This document shows, piece by piece, positions 42,636 to 51,765 of a stretch of 53,491 nt of DNA. Each line of letters opens with the position of its first letter. The first letter of the stretch is position 1. The DNA comes from Paenibacillus xylanivorans. GTDB lineage: Bacteria > Bacillota > Bacilli > Paenibacillales > Paenibacillaceae. Below the pieces are notes generated by a model. That model saw only the letters and a program-made list of their open reading frames with translations. It made no database searches and was not told where the DNA came from. The stretch is from contig NZ_LITU01000083.1 of NCBI RefSeq assembly GCF_001280595.1, forward strand, positions 207,941 through 261,431, written 5' to 3'. A program made the translations under genes and the position numbers.

Positions 42636-43352
42636 TCAGATCCGGCAAATCTCGTTAGGACACAATTCGCAGTGGCAGATACCTTGCAGCATGTTCAGAT
42701 CCTTGATGACGATCATGCCGTTGTCATATTCAATGGCGTCTTTTTTGCGCAGGTCGCTTAACATGCGATTGACACTTTCACGGGTCGCTCCAATCATATT
42801 GGACAAATCCGTGTGGGTTATTTTTTTATGAATGATGACATGATCCCCATGAGGCTCGCCATAGGAATTGGACAACCGAATCAGCGTAGAGCAGAGCGCG
42901 CCCGGTTTGCCATATAACATCAGATCGCGGAATTTCGTCTGGGTCAACCGGTGATGGATACCCATCCATTTCATAAAATCGATGGCGAAGTCACAATGTT
43001 GGCAGATCAGCATCTCCAGGTCTTTGTGCTCCAGTACTCCGATCTCACTATCCTCCAGCACTTCCGCCGAGAAGCTGTGTTTGGACCCAAAGAACGGGTC
43101 AGCCTGACCAATCATATCCCCGGACTGATACATGTACATAATCAATTCCTTGCCTTCATCCGTGGATTTGGTAATCTGTGCCCGGCCCCGTTTCATATAA
43201 TAAAGTTTGTCAGAGACATCTCCTTCCCAATACAGATGGGTTCCTTCCGGATAGGTTCTGTCCTTCATCGTTACGAGCAGATGGTTGAAATTCGCTTCCG
43301 AGAAACAGTTGGTATTGCCGCGTTTTTCCAGTACACTCAGTTGTTCTCTCAT
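42636..43352 (-). CDS. fnr: Anaerobic regulator Fnr (Crp/Fnr family, Bacillus type)
   Basis: This 238-residue regulator starts at the ATG at 43352, eight bases after GGGGAG. The cyclic-nucleotide-binding-type beta-roll covers about 20-130. The C-terminal winged helix contains HTDLSNMIGATRESVNRMLS. The last residues carry Cys226, Cys228, Cys231 and Cys236 (GICHCELCPNEICRI). The CxxCxxxxC spacing equals that of B. subtilis Fnr, where three cysteines plus an Asp bind the oxygen-sensitive 4Fe-4S cluster; Asp143 may be the fourth ligand. It should activate the neighbouring adhE and pflBA, whose upstream regions carry TGTGA-N6-TCACA boxes. It is divergent from adhE. Confidence 0.93.
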   Translation of the reverse strand: MREQLSVLEKRGNTNCFSEANFNHLLVTMKDRTYPEGTHLYWEGDVSDKLYYMKRGRAQITKSTDEGKELIMYMYQSGDMIGQADPFFGSKHSFSAEVLEDSEIGVLEHKDLEMLICQHCDFAIDFMKWMGIHHRLTQTKFRDLMLYGKPGALCSTLIRLSNSYGEPHGDHVIIHKKITHTDLSNMIGATRESVNRMLSDLRKKDAIEYDNGMIVIKDLNMLQGICHCELCPNEICRI

Positions 43353-43568
43353 AAGTCTATCTCCCCTTTTGTGTCCATCGGACGGCCTTCTGCAGCTTGG
43401 ACTGGCCCCCGTGGTTCGCCGCAAACCGTTGCCGTCCTGATCAGGGTCATCTCTCGGCCGGGAAGGACGGTACAAATTGCGGTGGTTCAATTTTTAAGTT
43501 CAGTATATACCTTATCTTGCCGTTTGAGGGGCATGGAAAGGGTGCAAAAATGGCGAAATTTCAAACAT
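43353..43568. other. Upstream region of fnr
   Basis: This is the fnr side of the fnr-adhE divergent intergenic region. It contains a TATACT (minus strand, 43502-43507) as a possible -10, but I cannot pair it with a clear -35. No gene is supported. Confidence 0.3.
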
Positions 43569-43584
43569 TGTGATTAAATTCACT
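43569..43584. promoter_or_regulatory. Near-consensus FNR box (fnr side)
   Basis: TGTGATTAAATTCACT differs from the TGTGA-N6-TCACA consensus by one base. It lies between fnr and adhE and may serve autoregulation of fnr. Confidence 0.55.
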
Positions 43585-43686
43585 TTCTAAAGGAGAGGAT
43601 GAATCTAACAGCCCTATAGTTTAAATAGGAAGTGTAAATGGCAAGATGAGGGACACTAAAAAACTTAAATTAAATTTGTTATACTT

Positions 43687-43702
43687 TGTGAAAAAAATCA
43701 CA
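43687..43702. promoter_or_regulatory. FNR box of adhE
   Basis: TGTGAAAAAAATCACA has perfect TGTGA/TCACA half-sites. TACGAT (43724-43729) is a possible -10, placing the box near -41.5 as for class II activation. Confidence 0.85.
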
Positions 43703-43783
43703 TAATTTACCCTTTCCCCATGATACGATGTGAATGTAAAGAAGAGAGACAAACCAATACGAACCTTTAGGAGGATGAGGGAG

Positions 43784-46396
43784 ATGGCTGTAAAGAACGA
43801 AGTCGCCCCAGTAAAAGAACCGACAGCAGGTCAGTATATTCAAACGTTAATTGACAAAGCGAATAAAGCACACGCAGCATTCATGTCCATGGATCAGAAA
43901 CAGATTGACCGCATCGTGCAAGCAATGGCGCTGGCAGGTCTGGACAAACATATGATGCTCGCCAAAATGGCTGTGGAAGAAACAGGCCGGGGTGTGTATG
44001 AGGATAAAATCACCAAAAATATATTTGCAACAGAATATGTGTATCATAGCATCAAATATGACAAAACAGTAGGGGTTATTGAAGATAACGAATACGAAAG
44101 CTTCCAGAAAATTGCGGAGCCTGTCGGCATCATCATGGGGATTACTCCAGTAACGAATCCGACATCCACCACGATGTTCAAAGCACTGATATCCATCAAA
44201 ACGCGTAACCCGATCATCTTCGGCTTCCACCCATCTGCACAGAACTGTAGCCGGGAAGCCGCCAAAATTCTGCTTGAAGCTGCGGTGAAGCATGGCGCTC
44301 CAGCGGACTGTATCCAATGGATTGATGATCCTTCCATGGATCGTACAAACGCCCTGATGAATCATAACGATGTAGCGCTCATTCTGGCGACAGGCGGATC
44401 AGGCATGGTACGGGCCGCTTACAGCTGTGGTAAACCGGCACTGGGCGTAGGGCCAGGGAACGTACCTTGCTTTATCGAGAAAAGTGCAGATATCAACCAA
44501 GCGGTAACGGATTTGATTTTGTCCAAATCGTTTGATAACGGTATGATCTGTGCTTCCGAGCAAGCGGTCATCATTGAAGAACCGATCTTCGATCAAGTGA
44601 AAAAGAAAATGATTGCCAATGGCTGTTACTTCGTTAACAAGGATGAGGCTGCCAAACTGACCGCAGGTGCGATTAACGCTGAGAAATGTGCGGTGAACCC
44701 GGCGATTGTAGGTCAATCTGCAGTCAGCATTGCGAAAATGTGCGGCATCGAGGTTCCTGCTGGCACCAAAATTCTCGTTGCCGAGATTGAAGGGGTAGGC
44801 ACGAAATTTCCATTGTCGGCTGAGAAACTAAGCCCGGTACTGGCTTGTTACAAAGTGAAAACGGCAGCTGAAGGGATTGAGCGTGCAGCAGAAGTGGTTG
44901 CTTTTGGCGGCATGGGTCACTCCTCCGTTATTCATTCGACGAACGAAGAAGTGATTGGCAAATTCGCAGATCGTCTGCAAACCGGACGGATTATCGTGAA
45001 TTCACCATCCACACACGGCGCCATCGGTGACATATACAACACCAACATGCCGTCACTGACACTGGGCTGCGGATCGTACGGACGTAACTCGACTTCTTCC
45101 AACGTAACCGCTGTGAACTTAATTAACGTGAAAAGGGTGGCTCGCCGTACCGTGAATATGCAGTGGTTCAAAGTGCCGAACAAAGTCTACTTCGAAAAAG
45201 GTGCAACACAGTATCTTGCCAAAATGCCGGACATCACACGTGTAGCCATTATTACGGATGCGATGATGGTCAAACTCGGTTATGTGGAAAAAGTAGAGCA
45301 CTATCTGCGTCAACGTCAAATGCCGGTAGCCATTGAAGTGTTCTCAGATGTAGAACCCGATCCATCTACAACAACGGTAGACCGCGGAACGGAAATGATG
45401 CGTCGCTTCCAGCCAGACTGCATTATCGCACTTGGCGGGGGATCACCGATGGATGCTGCCAAAGCGATGTGGTTGTTCTATGAATATCCGGACACGGACT
45501 TCAACGACTTGAAACAAAAATTCATGGATATCCGCAAACGGATCTACAAATATCCACGTCTCGGCGTGAAAGCGAAATTCGTCGCCATCCCTACAACTTC
45601 GGGCACAGGTTCGGAAGTAACATCGTTCGCGGTTATCACAGACAAAAATCAAGGAAATACCAAATATCCGCTGGCCGACTACGAATTGACACCAGACGTC
45701 GCCATCGTAGACCCGGAATTCGTATATTCTCTGCCTAAAACCGCTGTTGCGGACACAGGTATGGACGTATTGACTCACGCGATCGAAGCGTATGTTTCTG
45801 TCATGGCGAATGATTACACGGATGGTCTCGCGATCAAAGCGATTCAACTGGTATTCCAATACCTCGAGCAATCGGCGCTGCAAGGTGACAAATTGGCTCG
45901 TGAGAAAATGCATAATGCTTCGACGATTGCCGGTATGGCTTTTGCCAACGCATTCCTGGGTATTAACCACAGCTTGGCACACAAATGGGGCGGTCAGTAC
46001 CATACCGCACATGGACGTACCAATGCGATCCTGATGCCGCACGTCATTCGCTACAATGCGAAAAAACCGACCAAGTTTGCATCGTTCCCTAAATATTCGC
46101 ACTTTGTTGCAGATGAGCGTTATGCCGAAATTGCCCGCATTCTGGGATTGCCTGCACGTACGACAGAAGAAGGCGTTACCAGCCTCATCAATGCGATTCG
46201 CAAACTGAACAAAACATTGGGTATTGAAGAGTCGTTCCAGGAAATCGGATTTGATGCCAAAGACTTTGAAGCACATGTGGATTATTTGGCAGACCGTGCA
46301 TTCGAGGACCAATGTACAACCGCCAATCCAAAAATGCCGCTCGTAACTGAACTGGCAGATGTATACCGCAATGCTTTCTACGGCAAGTTTGAATAA
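43784..46396 (+). CDS. adhE: Bifunctional acetaldehyde-CoA/alcohol dehydrogenase
   Basis: The 870-residue fusion starts at the ATG at 43784, nine bases after AGGAGG. The N-terminal aldehyde dehydrogenase half (about 20-430) includes GFHPSAQNCSREAAKI, GPGNVPCFIEKSADI and the catalytic Cys in DNGMICASEQAVI. The C-terminal iron-dependent alcohol dehydrogenase half (about 450-870) includes ALGGGSPMDAAKAMW, PTTSGTGSEVTSFAVI and the metal-binding GINHSLAHKWGGQYHTAHG. It reduces acetyl-CoA via acetaldehyde to ethanol and regenerates NAD+ during fermentation. It sits between fnr and pflBA and carries an FNR box. Confidence 0.97.
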   Translation: MAVKNEVAPVKEPTAGQYIQTLIDKANKAHAAFMSMDQKQIDRIVQAMALAGLDKHMMLAKMAVEETGRGVYEDKITKNIFATEYVYHSIKYDKTVGVIEDNEYESFQKIAEPVGIIMGITPVTNPTSTTMFKALISIKTRNPIIFGFHPSAQNCSREAAKILLEAAVKHGAPADCIQWIDDPSMDRTNALMNHNDVALILATGGSGMVRAAYSCGKPALGVGPGNVPCFIEKSADINQAVTDLILSKSFDNGMICASEQAVIIEEPIFDQVKKKMIANGCYFVNKDEAAKLTAGAINAEKCAVNPAIVGQSAVSIAKMCGIEVPAGTKILVAEIEGVGTKFPLSAEKLSPVLACYKVKTAAEGIERAAEVVAFGGMGHSSVIHSTNEEVIGKFADRLQTGRIIVNSPSTHGAIGDIYNTNMPSLTLGCGSYGRNSTSSNVTAVNLINVKRVARRTVNMQWFKVPNKVYFEKGATQYLAKMPDITRVAIITDAMMVKLGYVEKVEHYLRQRQMPVAIEVFSDVEPDPSTTTVDRGTEMMRRFQPDCIIALGGGSPMDAAKAMWLFYEYPDTDFNDLKQKFMDIRKRIYKYPRLGVKAKFVAIPTTSGTGSEVTSFAVITDKNQGNTKYPLADYELTPDVAIVDPEFVYSLPKTAVADTGMDVLTHAIEAYVSVMANDYTDGLAIKAIQLVFQYLEQSALQGDKLAREKMHNASTIAGMAFANAFLGINHSLAHKWGGQYHTAHGRTNAILMPHVIRYNAKKPTKFASFPKYSHFVADERYAEIARILGLPARTTEEGVTSLINAIRKLNKTLGIEESFQEIGFDAKDFEAHVDYLADRAFEDQCTTANPKMPLVTELADVYRNAFYGKFE

Positions 46397-46435
46397 CAAT
46401 TAAAGCAACAGCAGGGTTTAGGCAGATATACTCAG

Positions 46436-46455
46436 GGTTCCCCGTAAGGGGAGCC
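46436..46455 (+). repeat. Hairpin downstream of adhE
   Basis: GGTTCCCC (46436-46443) and GGGGAGCC (46448-46455) form a tight stem with a GTAA loop, 40 bp past the adhE stop. No T tract follows, so it may act as an mRNA 3' end structure, not a standard terminator. Confidence 0.55.
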
Positions 46456-46517
46456 CCGATTGCCGTCTTTCCCGTAAAAGGTAAACGGAATCCTTGGGGT
46501 AGCCATTGAATTTAACG

Positions 46518-46668
46518 CTTTACACGACAACGGAGGGGTAGAAATAACCTGAAAAAGCGAAGCGTTCGCCTTTATCCCCGGATTTTACCTTTTTCAAAGA
46601 GAATCAAAAAAATCTGGGGATAACAGCGATCGGAAGAGTGTTCTGCCACGCAGTGATCCTGTGTAAAT
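46518..46668 (+). repeat. Dispersed structured repeat element, copy 2
   Basis: This copy is bounded by CTTTACAC (46518-46525) and GTGTAAAT (46661-46668). Inner arms TTATCCCCGGATTTT (46572-46586) and AAAATCTGGGGATAA (46609-46623) pair with one G-U. It shares long blocks with copy 1 at 27923-28075. It lies between adhE and the pflB promoter on the same strand as both flanking genes. Confidence 0.75.
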
Positions 46669-46720
46669 TGTTACCTTCACCTTGATACAGCATAGGTGAA
46701 GTGAGGATGGTCACGGACTT

Positions 46721-46736
46721 TGTGATATAAATCACA
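46721..46736. promoter_or_regulatory. FNR box 1 of pflB
   Basis: TGTGATATAAATCACA has perfect half-sites. TATACT at 46758-46763 is a good -10, placing this box at about -41.5 (class II). Confidence 0.85.
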
Positions 46737-46831
46737 GATGCTGAAAGAACGAAGAAGTATACTGAAAATGTAAGAAAAACATTCATCCGCGGTTCCGGTT
46801 CCCAAGTAGAGAGAACATGTTCCGGCTCACA

Positions 46832-46847
46832 TGTGAAATTAATCACA
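46832..46847. promoter_or_regulatory. FNR box 2 of pflB
   Basis: TGTGAAATTAATCACA has perfect half-sites, 111 bp centre-to-centre from box 1 and about 70 bp downstream of the start predicted for it. It could serve a second promoter or modulate the first. Confidence 0.75.
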
Positions 46848-46929
46848 TTAATCGCGGCTCTGGGCACAGATGAGACGAGTGAAGCATCCTGTCATGTGTC
46901 CGGAAATCCAAATTTGTGGAGGGATTACT

Positions 46930-49188
46930 ATGTCGGTGATCGAAAAAGATGTCAAACAACAAACAGGCTGGAGAAACTTTACCAAAGGAACATGGACGAA
47001 ATCCGTAGATGTGAATGATTTTCTGGTACGCAACTTATCACCTTACTATGGCGACGAAGCATTTCTTGCAGGTGCAACCCAGAATACGAAAGATTTATGG
47101 GATATCGTATCCGATCTAACCAAAAAAGAACGCGATAACGGCGGGGTACTCGATGTTGATGTAAACACGCCAGCAACCATTGTTTCTCACCAACCAGGGT
47201 ATCTGGATCAATCCAAAGAGCAGATTGTTGGTGTTCAAACGGATGCTCCATTCAAACGTTCCATTCAGCCATTCGGCGGAATCCGCATGATGATTGATGC
47301 TTGTGAAGCATATGGCTTCGAAATGCCTCAAGGCGTCATTGATATATTTACGAACATCCGCAAAACACATAACCAAGGCGTATTCGATGCTTACACATCC
47401 GACATGCGTGCAGCACGTAAAGCAGGCATTATTACCGGTCTGCCAGATGCTTACGGCCGTGGCCGCATCATCGGTGACTATCGTCGGGTAGCTCTCTATG
47501 GCGTAGACTTCCTGATTCGGAATAAAAAAGGCGAACTGAATGCACTTGAAGTCGACGTGATTGATGAAGATGTCATTCGCCTGCGTGAAGAACTGTCCGA
47601 ACAGATTCGTGCATTGCAAGAGTTAAAACAACTGGGCGAAATGCACGGTTTCGATATCTCCTTGCCAGCCACAACCGCAAAAGAAGCGTTCCAATGGCTC
47701 TACTTCGGTTACCTGGCTGCGATCAAAGAGCAAAACGGTGCGGCGATGTCCCTTGGACGTGTTTCTTCGTTCCTTGATATCTACATTGAACGTGATTTGC
47801 AAGAAGGCTTGTTAACTGAGGAACAGGCTCAAGAGTTGGTTGACCATTTTGTTATGAAACTGCGGATCGTCAAATTCCTGCGTACGCCGGACTATAATGA
47901 ATTGTTCAGTGGAGACCCAACATGGGTAACTGAATCTATCGGAGGCATGTCCGTAAATGGAGAAACCCGTGTTACGAAAAACAGCTTCCGTTTCCTGCAC
48001 ACCCTGAACAACCTTGGTCCTGCACCTGAGCCGAACCTGACGGTACTCTGGTCCACCAAGCTTCCGGAATCGTTCAAACAATACTGTACGAAAGTATCTA
48101 TCGAAACGAGTTCCATCCAGTACGAAAATGATGATCTGATGCGTCCGATCTACGGAGACGATTATGGTATTGCTTGCTGCGTATCTGCAATGAAGATCGG
48201 GAAACAAATGCAGTTCTTCGGCGCTCGTGCAAACCTCGCAAAAGCCTTGCTGTATGCTATCAACGGCGGTCGTGACGAGAAATCGGGAGCACAAGTTGGA
48301 CCTGAATATCCGGCAATCACAAGTGAAGTACTGGATTACAATGAAGTTATGAAACGTTTCAAACCGATGATGGAGTGGCTTGCCAAACTGTATATGAACT
48401 CACTCAACGTCATTCACTACATGCATGACAAATACAGCTATGAGCGTATCGAAATGGCCCTGCATGACCGCGACATCGTTCGTACGATGGCTTGTGGTAT
48501 TGCCGGTCTCTCGGTTGCAGCAGACTCCCTGAGTGCGATCAAATATGCCAAAGTTAAACCGATTCGCAACGAACAAGGCATCGCAATTGATTTTGAAATT
48601 GAAGGCGAGTTCCCTTGTTACGGTAACAATGAAGACAGTGTGGACAACATTGCAGTAGAACTGGTAGAAAGTTTCATGGGCATGATTCGCAAACACAAAG
48701 CATACCGTAATGCGGTTCCAACTCAATCCGTACTGACGATCACATCCAACGTGGTGTATGGCAAGAAAACAGGTACAACACCGGATGGTCGTAAAGCGGG
48801 CGAACCGTTTGCACCAGGGGCAAACCCAATGCATGGTCGTGATAAAAAAGGTGCATTGGCATCTCTAGGCTCTGTAGCCAAACTGCCGTATGAACACAGC
48901 CTTGATGGAATTTCTAACACATTCTCCATCGTGCCTAAGGCACTGGGAAAAGAGTCAGACACACGCAAATCCAATCTGGTTGCCATGATGGACGGTTATT
49001 TTGGTCAAGGGGCACACCATCTGAACGTGAACGTATTTGATCGTCAGCAGTTGATTGACGCGATGGATCACCCAGAAAACTATCCACAGCTGACTGTACG
49101 GGTATCCGGTTATGCGGTTAACTTCATCAAACTGACGCGTGAGCAACAACTCGATGTTATTAACCGGACCTTCCACGGTTCGATGTAA
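46930..49188 (+). CDS. pflB: Formate C-acetyltransferase (pyruvate formate-lyase)
   Basis: The 752-residue glycyl-radical enzyme starts at the ATG at 46930, behind TGGAGGGA; a longer frame from 46870 overlaps the upstream FNR region. The active-site cysteines are Cys416-Cys417 (IACCVSAM) and the radical glycine is Gly727 in RVSGYAVNF. It converts pyruvate and CoA to acetyl-CoA and formate without oxygen. The activating enzyme gene follows 83 bp downstream. Two FNR boxes upstream indicate anaerobic induction. Length and motifs are typical. Confidence 0.97.
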   Translation: MSVIEKDVKQQTGWRNFTKGTWTKSVDVNDFLVRNLSPYYGDEAFLAGATQNTKDLWDIVSDLTKKERDNGGVLDVDVNTPATIVSHQPGYLDQSKEQIVGVQTDAPFKRSIQPFGGIRMMIDACEAYGFEMPQGVIDIFTNIRKTHNQGVFDAYTSDMRAARKAGIITGLPDAYGRGRIIGDYRRVALYGVDFLIRNKKGELNALEVDVIDEDVIRLREELSEQIRALQELKQLGEMHGFDISLPATTAKEAFQWLYFGYLAAIKEQNGAAMSLGRVSSFLDIYIERDLQEGLLTEEQAQELVDHFVMKLRIVKFLRTPDYNELFSGDPTWVTESIGGMSVNGETRVTKNSFRFLHTLNNLGPAPEPNLTVLWSTKLPESFKQYCTKVSIETSSIQYENDDLMRPIYGDDYGIACCVSAMKIGKQMQFFGARANLAKALLYAINGGRDEKSGAQVGPEYPAITSEVLDYNEVMKRFKPMMEWLAKLYMNSLNVIHYMHDKYSYERIEMALHDRDIVRTMACGIAGLSVAADSLSAIKYAKVKPIRNEQGIAIDFEIEGEFPCYGNNEDSVDNIAVELVESFMGMIRKHKAYRNAVPTQSVLTITSNVVYGKKTGTTPDGRKAGEPFAPGANPMHGRDKKGALASLGSVAKLPYEHSLDGISNTFSIVPKALGKESDTRKSNLVAMMDGYFGQGAHHLNVNVFDRQQLIDAMDHPENYPQLTVRVSGYAVNFIKLTREQQLDVINRTFHGSM

Positions 49189-49271
49189 TTTGGACCTAAC
49201 TCAACGGTTCAAAGCAGTAGAATCTCCATAATAACGCACAGCGGATGCGGATACAGAAAGGAAGAGGCAGC

Positions 49272-50024
49272 ATGGTTAACGGACATATTCATTCACTCGA
49301 AACTTTCGGGACGGTTGACGGCCCAGGCATCCGCTTCGTGCTTTTTATGCAGGGATGTCTGCTCAAATGCCAGTATTGTCACAATCCGGATACATGGGCA
49401 TTGGATGGTGGCAGGGAAATGAGCGTGGAGGAGGTACTGGCTGAAATCGAGCCATACTTGTCCTACTATCGCAGTTCTGGCGGAGGACTTACGGTATCCG
49501 GCGGGGAGCCGACATTGCAGGCTCATTTTGTAGCCGAAGTTTTCAAAGAAGCGAAACGCCGCTGGGGATTGCACACTACACTGGATAGTAACGGTTTTAA
49601 TGAACCGGATCGGATTCATGATTTGTTAGATAACACGGATTTGGTTCTGCTGGATCTGAAGCACATCAATGATGAGAAACATATCAAGCTGACAGGCAAA
49701 TCCAACGAGAGAACGTTGCGAACCGCACAGTGGTTATCAGACAATGGACGAAAAATGTGGATTCGCCACGTGTATGTGCCGGGGATTCACAACGAGGAAG
49801 AAGATTTGCTCAATCTGGGGCGGTTTATTGGAACGCTAAATGGAGTCGAAAAGTTCGAAATCCTGCCTTATCATCAGATGGGTATTTACAAATGGCAGGC
49901 GCTTGGGAAAGCATATCCGCTCGATGGTGTTCCTTCTCCAAGTGATGAGGAAGTAGAGCGGGCGTATCGTTTGATTGAACAAGGTCGTACGGAAACAGCT
50001 GGCATGGTTTACTCCAATAAGTAA
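49272..50024 (+). CDS. pflA: Pyruvate formate-lyase activating enzyme
   Basis: The 250-residue radical SAM enzyme has CxxxCxxC at Cys29-Cys33-Cys36 (QGCLLKCQYCHNPDTW), which holds the 4Fe-4S cluster. SGGEPTLQ forms the SAM-binding GGE motif. It generates the glycyl radical on Gly727 of PflB. The ATG at 49272 follows AAAGGAAGAGG; the frame extends to 49245 without a better site. It is cotranscribed with pflB and closed by a terminator. Confidence 0.96.
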   Translation: MVNGHIHSLETFGTVDGPGIRFVLFMQGCLLKCQYCHNPDTWALDGGREMSVEEVLAEIEPYLSYYRSSGGGLTVSGGEPTLQAHFVAEVFKEAKRRWGLHTTLDSNGFNEPDRIHDLLDNTDLVLLDLKHINDEKHIKLTGKSNERTLRTAQWLSDNGRKMWIRHVYVPGIHNEEEDLLNLGRFIGTLNGVEKFEILPYHQMGIYKWQALGKAYPLDGVPSPSDEEVERAYRLIEQGRTETAGMVYSNK

Positions 50025-50050
50025 ACGTAACATACAGTTTTACCAACCAA

Positions 50051-50089
50051 GCAGTCTTTGCGAACATGTTTCGCAGGGGCTGTTTTTTT
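50051..50089 (+). terminator. Terminator of the pflBA operon
   Basis: GCAGTCTTTGCGAA (50051-50064) pairs with TTCGCAGGGGCTGT (50069-50082, with mismatches), followed by a run of seven T. Confidence 0.85.
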
Positions 50090-50163
50090 GCTGTTATCAA
50101 TTGTAAATGCAAGATTATTTGTCCAGTGAAGGATTTTATCCCTCAATTGATGAATTGTCATCC

Positions 50164-50192
50164 TTACGATGTAAGCTACAACTTTTTATAAT
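50164..50192 (+). promoter_or_regulatory. Promoter of the ABC transporter operon
   Basis: TTACGA (50164-50169), a 17-bp spacer and TATAAT (50187-50192), 47 bp before the start codon. TTGTCA with TACAAC overlaps as an alternative. Confidence 0.5.
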
Positions 50193-50238
50193 CAGAGTGT
50201 AAAGCCAAATGCTCAATATCTTGAGGAGGGTCATACGA

Positions 50239-51603
50239 ATGAAAAAAGGAATGACATTACTGCTTTCATTATTGCTTATCACTTCATGGACGCTGGCGGG
50301 ATGTTCAAGCTCAAGCAGCGAACCACAGCAGGGAGCAGGCAATACGCCTGCAGAGACAAGCAAGGAACCGGTTGAGATGCTTCTCCGTCACACTCAGGTG
50401 GGTGCCGACAAACAAAAAAGGCTGGCCATTCTGCAGGACGTCGTGGCCAAAGTGGAGAGCGAAGTACCTAACCTTACCTTTACACTGGACGGAGTTGAAT
50501 CCGATGTAAACCGCAAGGAGAAACTTCGTGGGGAGATGGCAGCGGGCAATCCGCCGGATATCTTCGAATTGTTTGGTAGTCCGGACTCCAAAGTATATGC
50601 CAAAGAAGGCATGTTGTTGGATCTCACGCCGATTCTGCAAGAACTGGGCATTCAGGACCAATTTTCATCACTTGAACCATTCACCTATGAAGGCAAAGTG
50701 TACGGACTGCCTATTGGGGGATCGGGTGAAGGATTCTTCTACAACAAAGAGTATTTTACGCAAAAAGGTTGGAAAGCGCCTTCAACAATGGCTGAGATGG
50801 ATAATATGCTCGCTGAAATCAAGGCTGATGGCAAGGTACCACTTGCTTCTGCTTCCAAAGCAGGCTGGGTTCCACTCATGTTAACGAACCATCTGTGGTC
50901 CCGTTACGCCGGACCTGATATTACAGCGAAGTTTGCTACAGGTGAAGCGAAATGGACCGATCCAGGCGTTGTAGCTGGATTTGCGAAACATAAGGAATGG
51001 GTGGATAAAGGTTACTTCAAAAAAGGCGAGCTTGGCTATGAATATGCTGAATATACAACTCAATTTACGAGCGGTGAAGCGATTCTGATGTATGACGGAA
51101 CGTGGAAATCATCTGTATTTAAGGAAGGGCAGAGCGGAGAGTCGCTCATTGGCAAAGTTGGTTTCTTCAATATGCCTCCGGTAGAGAACGGTGTAGGAGA
51201 TCAGACAGCCCTGATGCGTGACGTCAATAATGGATACGGTTTCTCCGCAGCGGCTGCGGATGACCCGCAGAAGCTGGCGGCTGTTAAAGCCTTTATCAAA
51301 AACTTCTACAACGAAGATATGCAAGTACGTGGGCTCGTAGAAGATGGTGTGTTACCGGCGATGAAACTGGATGAAAAAGTGCTGACAGACAGCATCACCG
51401 ACGATTTGATGAAAGAAATCGTAGCTGTTCTGAATGCATCCCAGACTTCGTTCCCGGCATTTGATGCACTCGTTCAAGCTGATGTTACGACAGAGATCGG
51501 CAACCTGCAAATTCAGAAGCTGGTTGGTGGACAGACGACGCCAGAGAAAATGGCTGAAGAATTGCAAAAGGTTCAGGAAGAGGCTAATGCTTCCGTAGAA
51601 TAA
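50239..51603 (+). CDS. Carbohydrate ABC transporter substrate-binding lipoprotein
   Basis: The 454-residue protein starts at the ATG at 50239, ten bases after GAGGAGGG. The signal peptide ends in the lipobox LAGC (TSWTLAGCSSSSSE), so it is lipid-anchored outside the membrane. The rest is a type I/MalE-like solute-binding fold: GNPPDIFELFGSPDSKVYAK, LPIGGSGEGFFYNKEYFTQK, and GEAILMYDGTWKSSVF. It delivers a sugar or oligosaccharide to the two permeases that follow. The substrate cannot be read from the sequence. Confidence 0.92.
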   Translation: MKKGMTLLLSLLLITSWTLAGCSSSSSEPQQGAGNTPAETSKEPVEMLLRHTQVGADKQKRLAILQDVVAKVESEVPNLTFTLDGVESDVNRKEKLRGEMAAGNPPDIFELFGSPDSKVYAKEGMLLDLTPILQELGIQDQFSSLEPFTYEGKVYGLPIGGSGEGFFYNKEYFTQKGWKAPSTMAEMDNMLAEIKADGKVPLASASKAGWVPLMLTNHLWSRYAGPDITAKFATGEAKWTDPGVVAGFAKHKEWVDKGYFKKGELGYEYAEYTTQFTSGEAILMYDGTWKSSVFKEGQSGESLIGKVGFFNMPPVENGVGDQTALMRDVNNGYGFSAAAADDPQKLAAVKAFIKNFYNEDMQVRGLVEDGVLPAMKLDEKVLTDSITDDLMKEIVAVLNASQTSFPAFDALVQADVTTEIGNLQIQKLVGGQTTPEKMAEELQKVQEEANASVE

Positions 51604-51648
51604 ATGATCTTTCAAGCAAAGAAGCGTACCTATTAACACCATGCTGGT

Positions 51649-51678
51649 TTACCCCGGTTGGAACACGGCCGGGGTATA
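51649..51678 (+). repeat. Intercistronic hairpin
   Basis: TTACCCCGG (51649-51657) pairs with CCGGGGTA (51669-51676) between the binding-protein gene and the permease genes, without a T tract. It may partly attenuate or protect the mRNA, raising the binding protein above the permeases. Confidence 0.6.
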
Positions 51679-51765
51679 ACCCTTGGTCCGTTCTAAAGAA
51701 TTACTGCTGAGGAATCTGCTCTATATATGAGCATAAGAAGTTGAAGTCACTGAAGGAGGTAGATC

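Noticed and set aside
45443..46399. 318-codon minus-strand frame inside adhE
   Set aside because: Shadow of the alcohol dehydrogenase half; no ribosome binding site or family signal.
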